The position numbers and the translations under genes are program-made. From Arcticibacterium sp051269965 (GTDB lineage Bacteria; Bacteroidota; Bacteroidia; Cytophagales; Spirosomataceae): a stretch of 5,398 nt of DNA. Every line of letters begins with the position of its first letter. Positions within the stretch are counted from its first letter, which is position 1. Positions 1 to 5,345 of this stretch are shown piece by piece. The stretch covers positions 1 to 5,398 of the forward strand of contig JBNMFK010000279.1 in assembly GCA_051269965.1 (NCBI GenBank), written 5' to 3'. The notes beneath the pieces were generated by a model. The model worked only from the letters and a program-made list of their open reading frames with translations. It searched no databases and was not told the origin of the DNA.

Positions 1-1020
1 ATCCAGTACTAAATGACCCGTAAACTCGGTAAATCCTTCTATCAAAACATCTTCATCATGAGGGATATATTCTTCCCAATTCACCTTGCTTGTAGCTCCA
101 ATTGGGCACGTCATTATTTTGAAGTTCACAGCGTCGTCATTGGTTCTTACTAGGAATTTTCCAGGCATAGCACCGACATCATAGAGGACATCATCCATCC
201 TAGATTGAAAGATTTTAAAGTCACTAGTTGGCTTATTGGCATCTATAAATCGCAACTCCGAAGAAGTGGTAGCCATTGAATAAATCCATATCCATTTACC
301 ATCTCTACTTTTGTATGTACCTATATAATTGGAATTATCAATTTCTGTATAGACCAATACATCCTCTTTCTTTCCCAACTGGTGACGATAGATTTTCTCA
401 GAAAGCAGCGTTACTGGATGTTTGGCAGTAAAAAAAAATGTTTTATTGTCATTGGCCCAATTGGGATCTCCCTCTGTATTTTGAACTTTGTCGGCTAGCA
501 TTTCGCCCGTCTCTAAGTTTTTAATATAGATGGTGTACTGCCTCCTTGAAACCTCATCTACTCCGAATGCTAATAACTTATTATCAGGACTCACACTAAA
601 GCCTGTTGCCGCGTAATAGGCTTGACCTTTTGCCAAGGTATCCACGTCAAGCAGGATCTCTTCAGGAGAATCCATCGTTCCTTTTCGCCTGCAATATTTA
701 TAGTACTCTTGCCCTTCTTCTGTTCTGATGTAATAATAGTAGCCGTTTTTTAGATACGGAACACTCTCATCTTTTTCCTTGATGCGGGATTTCATTTCAT
801 CATATAAATCCTCCTGAAAAGCCTCAGTTTTACTCAGCTTGGCTTTGAGGTAGGCATTTTCTGCTTCCAGATAATTCACTACGCTTTGGCTATCTGGTCC
901 CTTTCCAAAAAAATCGTACATCCAATAATAAGGGTCTGCCACAGACTCTCCGTGAATTGTTCTTACATGATCTTTTTTATCTGCAATGGGAGCTTTGGCT
1001 TCAGGCCATGAGTAAGGCAT
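1..1020 (-). CDS. ptrB: Oligopeptidase B (S9A serine peptidase), N-terminal half, partial at left edge
   Basis: Oligopeptidase B cleaves short peptides after Arg or Lys; a beta-propeller gates an alpha/beta-hydrolase domain. The frame is open for 340 codons from the ATG at 1020 to the window edge. Visible landmarks are DPYYWM at residues 29-34, YLEAENAY at 50-57, SRRQY at 158-162, WANDNKTFF just before KHPVTLL at 200-206, and LIEGFTEF at 326-333. These match the order and spacing I recall for E. coli PtrB (about 686 residues), so about half the protein is present: the N-terminal segment and most of the propeller. The catalytic Ser, Asp and His lie beyond the edge and cannot be checked. A run of nine T (430-438 on the other strand) is in frame, encoding three Phe. 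The ATG at 1020 is the first in-frame ATG, but a lipoprotein signal lies upstream in another frame (see next entry), so the native start is uncertain. Family identification is firm. Confidence 0.92.
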   Translation of the reverse strand, partial: MPYSWPEAKAPIADKKDHVRTIHGESVADPYYWMYDFFGKGPDSQSVVNYLEAENAYLKAKLSKTEAFQEDLYDEMKSRIKEKDESVPYLKNGYYYYIRTEEGQEYYKYCRRKGTMDSPEEILLDVDTLAKGQAYYAATGFSVSPDNKLLAFGVDEVSRRQYTIYIKNLETGEMLADKVQNTEGDPNWANDNKTFFFTAKHPVTLLSEKIYRHQLGKKEDVLVYTEIDNSNYIGTYKSRDGKWIWIYSMATTSSELRFIDANKPTSDFKIFQSRMDDVLYDVGAMPGKFLVRTNDDAVNFKIMTCPIGATSKVNWEEYIPHDEDVLIEGFTEFTGHLVLD

Positions 1021-1081
1021 TTTATTAGTTTTTGAGGTGCATGATGTTAGAAAAAACAAAAATAAGGAGTAAGTTTTTCAT
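1021..1081 (-). other. Out-of-frame lipoprotein signal peptide upstream of ptrB
   Basis: Reading from an ATG at 1081 gives MKNLLLIFVF, a basic start plus hydrophobic core. In the ptrB frame, the codons at 1050-1039 read L-T-S-C, a textbook lipobox, followed by TSKTNK and then MPYSW. The two halves are one base out of register: read from the ATG at 1081 the frame ends in two stops just before the ptrB ATG, while the ptrB frame has a TGA at 1080-1078. Dropping one T from the six-T run (A6 on the plus strand at 1051-1056) gives MKNLLLIFVFLTSC running directly into the peptidase. I infer an ancestral or intended lipoprotein leader, disrupted by a slip in the homopolymer or by a sequence error. 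Within this frame the only other upstream start is TTG at 1059. Many Bacteroidota S9 peptidases are lipoproteins, which supports the reading. Confidence 0.65.
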
Positions 1082-1126
1082 CTACTTAACCTTATCTCTT
1101 GCATTAACATGAATTTGAAGAAAAAC

Positions 1127-1140
1127 ATTCTGGTCAGAAT
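1127..1140. promoter_or_regulatory. Short inverted repeat upstream of ptrB, possible operator
   Basis: ATTCTG and CAGAAT face each other around a 2-base centre, about 46 bases upstream of the ATG at 1081. The position suits a regulator-binding site for the minus-strand ptrB transcript. A 6-base arm is short and could occur by chance, and no recognisable -7 element lies next to it. Confidence 0.2.
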
Positions 1141-1643
1141 ATGGACAGTTAAAACTAATGCCTTATAGCTCTATTACAGGGCTTTTTTGGATTTAATACT
1201 CCGATTTTAAGTGGAAATAATGAAAAAAATTCCTAGATAGCACTGCCGTTTTTAATGAAATTAAAGAATTTTACAGAAGCAAAAGTTTTTACACTGTTTA
1301 AAACTAGATTCTCAATGAAAGTTATGAACCACAATATCAGAATTAGAATTTTCGTGAACCTCGGCCTTTAAGAAGTGGCTTTGGGGTTTTTACTATTATA
1401 GTAACCAGCCATTTTGTAATTTTTCATCGATACATATTTACGTTTAAATAAATGTCTTTAAAATTACCTTATCAATTATATCATCTACTACTTTAATAAA
1501 ACAAAACAAAGTTCTTGCAGTGTTAAGCTTACAGCGTTAGGAAGCATCAAATTCTCTTATTAGTTCGTACGTTTCGGCCGACTTTTTTCCCATCTATCCT
1601 CTTTCTTTCTCTCTTCAATCTTAGCCCAACAGTAAAATTTAAA
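1141..1643. other. Non-coding stretch without a recognisable gene
   Basis: No frame on either strand gives a convincing protein. Small items seen: a perfect 7+1+7 palindrome TTACTATTATAGTAA at 1390-1404; a pyrimidine-rich plus strand at about 1582-1622; and an 18-codon minus-strand frame at 1537-1593 (MGKKSAETYELIREFDAS) preceded by a GAGG motif. That peptide faintly resembles the beginning of small helix-turn-helix proteins that accompany some insertion sequences, but it stops at once and nothing in the next codons continues it. The stretch separates ptrB from the broken gene at 1644-2102, which is on the same strand, so it may hold decayed sequence, but I cannot identify an origin. Confidence 0.5.
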
Positions 1644-1937
1644 TCATTCCATTAGCTGTTTTAAATAACCCTCGGTGTCACAAGTGAAAGATGTCACTAC
1701 TGTTACTGACGGTCCACCTACATTTTGAACTTTTGAAAAGATTTCGTTTTGTTCTAAAAATATTGAATATGAAAAATTCTTTAGTTCAATTTTCGAGTCT
1801 TTTAGTGATGCTGAAAGTTTCCTAGCTTTATATATACTAAAAGTTACAGTTTCAAAATTCACCTTAGGACTATCCTTTAAAAAATTTCTTACAAATTCAG
1901 CTTCAAGATCTAAATTACAAACACCATCGGAAGGCAT
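1644..1937 (-). CDS. Hypothetical 97-residue protein, possible surviving 3' part of the broken secreted-protein gene
   Basis: This is the longest intact ATG-started stretch of the frame described for 1644-2102. It begins MPSDGVCNLD and ends GYLKQLME, with no transmembrane segment or known motif; composition is ordinary for a soluble or extracytoplasmic domain. GGAGG (1946-1942) lies four bases before the ATG, a little close but usable, and the internal TAA is 24 bases upstream, so re-initiation after that stop is possible. Without the signal peptide the product would stay in the cytoplasm, which argues that the fragment is no longer functional in its original role. An automatic annotation would probably call this a hypothetical protein; I favour reading it as part of the pseudogene. 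Confidence 0.4.
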   Translation of the reverse strand: MPSDGVCNLDLEAEFVRNFLKDSPKVNFETVTFSIYKARKLSASLKDSKIELKNFSYSIFLEQNEIFSKVQNVGGPSVTVVTSFTCDTEGYLKQLME

Positions 1938-1964
1938 TATACCTCCAAAAGGTATTATACCTTA
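1931..1964. repeat. Imperfect 18-base direct repeat with a perfect palindrome
   Basis: AAGGCATTATACCT (1931-1944) recurs 18 bases on as AAGGTATTATACCT (1949-1962), 13 of 14 identical. The second copy lies within a perfect 7+1+7 palindrome, AAGGTATTATACCTT (1949-1963). In the minus-strand frame the copies encode GIIPFG and GIMPSD, so it may be an in-frame six-codon duplication. The ATG at 1937 lies inside the first copy, and the premature TAA sits at the edge of the palindrome. It could be a coding micro-repeat or a protein-binding site. Confidence 0.45.
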
Positions 1965-2283
1965 AGCAATAGGGTTATAAAAGTCATCATATATAGCAAC
2001 ATAACATCGATTGGGAATTGCAGTAGGGAAGGCAGCTATGATAAGGGCATTACTTGGCAAATAAAATAGACATGCAAGAATTAATAAACTGATTTTCTTA
2101 ATTAGGGGTTATTTTTTTGAATTAGTTTGTGCTATTCTGATTATGAATTTAACCTATATATGACTAGAGTTCGTAAATTTTCAAACACTTAGGATGCATA
2201 TAAGCTCTAAACTCGAATTAGACCAATTTAAAATAAGCCAAAGAAATGATTTTTTAATGGACAAAGTATTGAAAACATTAATT

Positions 2284-2291
2284 TAGTTTTG
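2284..2291 (+). promoter_or_regulatory. Candidate Bacteroidota -7 promoter element of the glycosyltransferase gene
   Basis: TAGTTTTG matches the Bacteroidota sigma-A -7 consensus TAnnTTTG exactly. It would place the transcription start about a dozen bases before the ATG at 2310, leaving a short AT-rich leader typical of this phylum. No TTG sits at the expected spacing of about 19 bases upstream (the nearest is 2269-2271, only 12 away), so only half the promoter is supported. Confidence 0.4.
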
Positions 2292-2309
2292 CGAATATTT
2301 TAAATTTAT

Positions 2310-3011
2310 ATGATTGTAATTTCTCCTGTTAAAAATTCCTTAGCAACCACCAAAGAAACCATTAAACACATTTCAGAGTCAGAAGGTACATTCAGTTATT
2401 ACATTTTTAATGATTTTAGTGATGAAGAAACAAGCACCTATCTAGAAGAACATCAAAAGGTGTTTAACTATACACATGTCAATTTAGCTCAAATTATAGA
2501 TACGCCTTCTCCAAATTATATCACAGTGCTTAGAATAGCTCAGAAGATGGCTTTGGAAAAAAATACTCATTTGTTGATCATCGAATCTGATGTGCTAGTA
2601 AAAAAACAAACCATAGCAGAACTCAGTATACTAGCAGATACGTTGAAAAACTGTGGCATGGTGGCTGCCGTAACTATTGACAGCGAAGGAAAGATTAACT
2701 TCCCTTATAAGCATATCACTAAAGCAGATGGGGATCTTTTTATAAGTAACAGAAGCCTAAGTTTCTGCTGTACTGTACTCACTAAGGATCTTTTAAATGC
2801 TTATGATTTCAATACCCTCAACGCAGGCAAAGACTGGTTTGATGTAAGCATCACCAAAATGTCTAGGAAACTTGGCTTTGACAACTATTTATCTAACGAA
2901 CTAACCGTGGTACATATGCCCCATTCCAGCCGCCCGTGGAAGAATGAAAAATATACAAATCCGTTGAGCTATTATTTCAAGAAATTGTTCTTTAGCAGAG
3001 ATAAGATTTAA
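2310..3011 (+). CDS. Family 2 glycosyltransferase (GT-A fold)
   Basis: The 233-residue product is likely a GT2 enzyme that moves a sugar from a nucleotide-sugar donor to an envelope glycan or LPS acceptor on the cytoplasmic side of the membrane. It begins with a beta-strand, MIVISPVKNS, then FNDFSDEET at 33-41 where GT2 enzymes carry the nucleotide-binding Asp after the second strand (D35). LLIIESDVLV at 88-97 occupies the DXD position as E92-S-D94. AGKDWFD at 172-178 fits the region of the catalytic base (D175 or D178), and VVHMPHSSRPW at 200-210 offers a His (H202 or H205) as the third metal ligand. There are no membrane segments. The length is short for GT2 but complete for a bare catalytic domain. 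The start has no Shine-Dalgarno but an AT-rich leader. The DUF1080 gene follows 62 bases later on the same strand. Donor and acceptor cannot be inferred. Confidence 0.8.
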   Translation: MIVISPVKNSLATTKETIKHISESEGTFSYYIFNDFSDEETSTYLEEHQKVFNYTHVNLAQIIDTPSPNYITVLRIAQKMALEKNTHLLIIESDVLVKKQTIAELSILADTLKNCGMVAAVTIDSEGKINFPYKHITKADGDLFISNRSLSFCCTVLTKDLLNAYDFNTLNAGKDWFDVSITKMSRKLGFDNYLSNELTVVHMPHSSRPWKNEKYTNPLSYYFKKLFFSRDKI

Positions 3012-3073
3012 GCAGGAATTCTAGAAGGAAAGTCTCAATTTTAAACGTATTTTTAATACTTAAACCCTATCAA

Positions 3074-3661
3074 ATGAAAAAAAACATTCTAGCTACGCTC
3101 GTACTCAGTACCTTATTTCTTAGCCAGGCCAATGCCCAAAAACTAAAAAAAGTTTTTAATGGCAAAAACCTTGATGGTTGGATTATCCCAGAACCTAATA
3201 ATGACAATTGGACCGTTTCAAAAGGAATTTTAACGGTGAAAAGTGATGACACCAAAAAAGGTAAAACACTCTGGACAGAAAAACACTACAAAGACTTCAT
3301 TGTTCAAGCGGATTATAAAAACGTGAGTGGTATTATAGACTCTGGAATCTTCTTACGCTCCAATAAAGACCAAATACAAATAGGTATATCCGGTTCTCTG
3401 AAAAGAGACTTAACGGGTTCTCCTTACGTACCAGGCAAAGGCTACCCAAAAGAAGCCGACCTAAGCAGCCTAAAAAAAGATGATTGGAATACCATGAAAA
3501 TAAAAGTGGAAGGTAAATCATACACCGTTTGGTTAAATGGCGTAGAAGTAATGAATTATACTTCTGAAGGTATAGCAGACGAAGGCCCAATTGGCATTCA
3601 GCTTCACCCTGGTAATGTGATGAATATTCAATATCGTAATATATTATTGACAAAGATCTAA
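3074..3661 (+). CDS. Secreted DUF1080 / 3-keto-disaccharide hydrolase domain protein
   Basis: The 195-residue protein has a Sec signal peptide (residues 1-21, MKKNILATLV... ending A-N-A before Q22) and one DUF1080 domain (PF06439) filling residues 25-195. Diagnostic stretches are VFNGKNLDGW (27-36), DSGIFLRS in the middle, LNGVEVMNY, and GPIGIQLHPGNVMNIQYRNI near the C-terminus. The fold is a concanavalin-like jelly roll. Some members hydrolyse 3-keto-glycosides formed by sugar 3-dehydrogenases and others may mainly bind carbohydrate, so activity is inferred from family only. With a classical signal and no lipobox Cys, it should be periplasmic or released. The gene follows the glycosyltransferase by 62 bases, with no clear terminator between them, so co-transcription is likely. 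No 3-dehydrogenase or transporter partner is in the window. Confidence 0.88.
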   Translation: MKKNILATLVLSTLFLSQANAQKLKKVFNGKNLDGWIIPEPNNDNWTVSKGILTVKSDDTKKGKTLWTEKHYKDFIVQADYKNVSGIIDSGIFLRSNKDQIQIGISGSLKRDLTGSPYVPGKGYPKEADLSSLKKDDWNTMKIKVEGKSYTVWLNGVEVMNYTSEGIADEGPIGIQLHPGNVMNIQYRNILLTKI

Positions 3662-3670
3662 TAAATCAGG

Positions 3671-3796
3671 CTTCATTACGTCTAATTTAAGTTTAGGTAC
3701 ACTGTATGAAAGCTTGCGTGCAGTGTACTTAAACATAGGTACTAAGTAAGCAAGTTTAGTGCTAGAGCAAGCCAAGTTGCTTACTTTGTAATGAAG
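3671..3796. repeat. Structured element of three inverted repeats (potential three-way junction)
   Basis: Outer arms CTTCATTAC (3671-3679) and GTAATGAAG (3788-3796) are perfect 9-base complements. Inside, GTTTAGGTACACTG (3691-3704) pairs with CAGTGTACTTAAAC (3721-3734) over 14 positions with one G-T wobble. Four further inner pairs (two wobble) extend this to about 18 pairs around an 8-base loop. Next, AAGTAAGCAA (3744-3753) pairs perfectly with TTGCTTACTT (3777-3786). Together they form one closing stem with two internal hairpins, starting about 10 bases after the DUF1080 stop. No ORF is apparent and no flanking target-site duplication is visible. It could be a 3' UTR structure, a small RNA, a miniature mobile element or a recombination site. 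I cannot assign it to a known class. Confidence 0.6.
3691..3734 (+). terminator. Long hairpin 30 bases after the DUF1080 gene, possible terminator or mRNA 3' stabiliser
   Basis: This is the strongest single stem in the window: about 18 pairs including wobbles around the loop at 3709-3716. It lies where the glycosyltransferase-DUF1080 transcript should end, and the next intact gene is convergent. No T-tract follows on either strand, so it is not a classical intrinsic terminator; Rho-dependent ending with a protective stem-loop is equally possible. Confidence 0.3.
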
Positions 3797-4135
3797 AAGT
3801 GTTAGTAGAAAAACAACCTTGCATATCTATTAACGCAACTTCGTAAGTAGCTGTCTAAACAAGCTTTAAAAGGGATACAGGTAGCAGATAAACAACTTTA
3901 GATGGTATATTCTTGAAGAGTTTTTAGAAACTTTTTTGTTTAAGTCCTGTACCATGAAATGGTACTTGGATCTCTTTAGTGCATATCCAACCTGGTAAGG
4001 CTCTGCCACTTTATCAACCTCGAAAATCATCTCTAAAGATCCAGTTTTGAAAGCTATTCACAGCAGTTTTAAGATTGCTTAAAAATGAGAAGATTAAAGG
4101 CAAAAAATATAAATTAAGGTTTCCAGATAAATAAT
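3797..4135. other. Gene-free stretch with one short unidentified minus-strand frame
   Basis: No recognisable gene. The minus strand is open from 4057 to a TAA at 3868-3866 (63 codons; 54 residues from the ATG at 4030). It includes MIFEVDKVAEPYQVGYALKR and YHFMVQDLNKK, which has coding-like composition but no family I recognise and no clear ribosome site. It ends in a hydrophobic, probably spurious tail. A perfect 7-base hairpin, GTACCAT-gaa-ATGGTAC, lies at 3949-3965 within that frame. The N-terminal repeat expected upstream of the DUF1456 remnant at 4136 was searched for here in all plus-strand frames and not found. Confidence 0.4.
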
Positions 4136-4360
4136 ATGAGCAATAATAACATTATGAAAAAGCTTCGTTTAGCTCTTTAATTTAACGATCAGGAAATAGT
4201 TAGACTACCTAAACTGGTTGATTTCTCAATCACCAGAGGCGAATTAGGAGCCATCTTCCTTAATAAGGATCATAAAAAATTTAAACCATGCGGCAACCAG
4301 GTTCTGCGAAATTTTCTAAATAGCTTGATTGTGTATAAAAGGGGGCCGAAGCCGCAATAA
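4136..4360 (+). pseudogene. DUF1456 (YehS-like) remnant, C-terminal repeat only, with internal stop
   Basis: The frame reads MSNNNIMKKLRLAL, then TAA (4178-4180), then FNDQEIVRLPKLVDFSITRG, ELGAIFLNKDHKKFKPCGNQ and VLRNFLNSLIVYKRGPKPQ to a TAA at 4358-4360. This is the second repeat of the two-repeat DUF1456 family (PF07308; E. coli YehS, about 156 residues): E. coli carries NNNIVLKKLRIAF, then DHKNFRECGDQFLRYFLRGL in the same order. DUF1456 proteins have no established function. Here the first repeat is missing and codon 15 is a stop, while the remaining 59 codons keep frame and conserved residues, suggesting fairly recent decay. An in-frame TAA at 4115-4117 excludes a longer N-terminus without further lesions. 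It converges on the PIG-L gene, whose stop is 18 bases away. Confidence 0.85.
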
Positions 4361-4379
4361 ATTAATCTTATTTAAGATT
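4337..4379 (-). terminator. Weak candidate terminator after the PIG-L gene
   Basis: Past the PIG-L stop, the minus strand offers an AT-rich palindrome AATCTTA-TT-TAAGATT (4364-4379). Further on comes GGC-TTCG-GCC (4353-4344), a three-pair stem with a stable tetraloop, followed by C residues and TTTT (4340-4337). Each part is weak, and both overlap other sequence (the stop codon and the DUF1456 remnant), so this is tentative. Confidence 0.2.
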
Positions 4380-5254
4380 TATCTCCCTAACATAGGGAAT
4401 AGCCTTTTGATATCTTCTTCATTGGGTTGGCTACCATATTCGCATATTTCAAAGGATTCCGCAAAACTTACTTTCTCGGCTTTGCTTTTTCCATACCATT
4501 TTTCAAGACTAGCTTTTACGGAAGGAGATATGCCGTTTCCTCTTAGTTTTTTCAACCACTCAAGTCTTTCTGCCTGATCTTTGGGTACTTTATCAGCGTA
4601 TTGGCCAATCCAAGGCAGCCATTCATAGAACTGAGATTGATGAGCATCCAAACTATAAACTTTTTTATCAATGACATTGGAAATGTCAATGGCTATATCC
4701 GCTTGAAAGGGGTTTGGCTTTTTGAAATTATCCTGAAAATAAAGAAATACCGGGTTTTTACTCAGGGGAGGGGTGTCGGGGGCAATATTGGGTACGCCAA
4801 CCATAAAGGCGGCATCTTGAACTAAAATTCCTGTATAACGATGATCTGGATGATAATCATTTGACCTTGGTGCAATAACTACATCCGCATTCCAATCTCT
4901 GATTCTTTTGATAATTTCAAGACGAATGGCTAAAGTAGGAAGTAATTCTCCATCATGATTATCCAAGACTTCATAAGTAACCCCGAGTCTTTTTGAAACT
5001 TCTTTGGTTTCGAGAAGTCTTCTCTGTGCAAGCATACCACCACCCTCGCTCATATGACCGGCATCTCCGTTAGTGACTGATAAAAATTTAACCTTATGTC
5101 CCATAGCCACAAAAAGTGCAGCTGTACCTCCTGATTTAATGTCACAATCGTCAGGGTGTGCACCAATCATAATTATCTGAAGTGGTTTGTCCTGTGCGTC
5201 AATCGAGTTAATGCATAAAAGCATTAAAAAATAAAGTGAGAATTGAGTTTTCAT
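4379..5254 (-). CDS. Secreted PIG-L / LmbE-family zinc deacetylase
   Basis: PIG-L family enzymes are zinc-dependent deacetylases that remove N-acetyl groups from GlcNAc-type sugars. The 291-residue product begins MKTQFSLYFLMLLCINSIDA, a Sec signal peptide cleaved before Q21. The metal site is clear: AHPDD at 32-36 (H33, D36) after a hydrophobic strand, and HPDH at 135-138 (H138). SGG (41-43) and TNGDAGHM (61-68) are also typical. The C-terminal FEICEYGSQPNEEDIKRLFP is a feature I associate with the secreted Bacteroidota subgroup. I chose the ATG at 5254 rather than the in-frame ATG at 5290 because the extra 12 residues (MYNGILYIQFNP) would mask the signal peptide start. The natural substrate is unknown; a periplasmic N-acetylated saccharide is likely. 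The gene stands alone on this strand in the window and its length and motifs are intact. Confidence 0.92.
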   Translation of the reverse strand: MKTQFSLYFLMLLCINSIDAQDKPLQIIMIGAHPDDCDIKSGGTAALFVAMGHKVKFLSVTNGDAGHMSEGGGMLAQRRLLETKEVSKRLGVTYEVLDNHDGELLPTLAIRLEIIKRIRDWNADVVIAPRSNDYHPDHRYTGILVQDAAFMVGVPNIAPDTPPLSKNPVFLYFQDNFKKPNPFQADIAIDISNVIDKKVYSLDAHQSQFYEWLPWIGQYADKVPKDQAERLEWLKKLRGNGISPSVKASLEKWYGKSKAEKVSFAESFEICEYGSQPNEEDIKRLFPMLGR

Positions 5255-5345
5255 AGGGTTGAATTGAATATACAGAATGCCGTTATACAAATCTGTGGGA
5301 ATAGAGAATTATTAATTAGATAGGCATGCTAATATATAAGGAATC

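Larger units (their letters stand above)
1644..2102 (-). pseudogene. Broken gene for a small secreted protein of unknown function
   Basis: One minus-strand frame runs for 152 codons before its TGA at 1646-1644, with a single internal stop, TAA, at 1964-1962 (codon 47). The first part reads (I)KKISLLILACLFYLPSNA, an excellent Sec signal peptide with S-N-A before the likely cleavage site, then ALIIAAFPTAIPNRC and YVAIYDDFYNPIA up to the stop. The second part continues GIIPFGGIMPSDGVCNLD and about 85 more residues. The expected start codon is ATT (2102-2100), one base from ATG, and a TAA lies three codons further upstream. So the reading frame is preserved end to end with two point lesions, at start and codon 47, which is the pattern of a recently inactivated gene of about 152 residues. 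Three Cys remain in the mature part. I do not recognise the family. Alternatives are real initiation at ATT, or re-initiation at 1937 (separate entry). Confidence 0.6.

Noticed and set aside
1109..1188. Plus-strand 19-residue frame (MNLKKNILVRIWTVKTNAL) followed by a 5-pair stem and a T-run, resembling a mini-gene with terminator
   Set aside because: The stem includes a wobble and is short, the peptide is tiny with no ribosome site, and chance is sufficient explanation.
3070..3255. Minus-strand 61-codon frame opposite the DUF1080 signal peptide
   Set aside because: It is the antisense of a clearly real secreted protein gene and has no family features.
3333..3653. Minus-strand 106-codon frame opposite the DUF1080 domain
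   Set aside because: The opposite strand encodes a conserved domain with all expected motifs; this frame has shadow-like composition.
3671..3796. CRISPR array
   Set aside because: The repeats are inverted and of different sequences, with no regularly spaced direct repeats.
3671..3810. Integron attC site
   Set aside because: The folded arrangement invited the idea, but the outer arms lack the GTTRRRY/RYYYAAC core pair; the nearby GTTAGTA at 3801 does not fit the consensus and lies outside the stems.
4329..4577. Plus-strand 82-codon frame overlapping the DUF1456 remnant and the PIG-L 3' end
   Set aside because: It spans two recognisable genes in the wrong frame or strand, so it is a chance opening.
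4601..4825. Plus-strand 74-codon frame within the PIG-L gene
   Set aside because: Antisense of an intact PIG-L enzyme; no independent evidence.
5255..5345. Promoter for the PIG-L gene
   Set aside because: No TAnnTTTG with a correctly spaced TTG could be found; partial matches were too weak to report as a feature.
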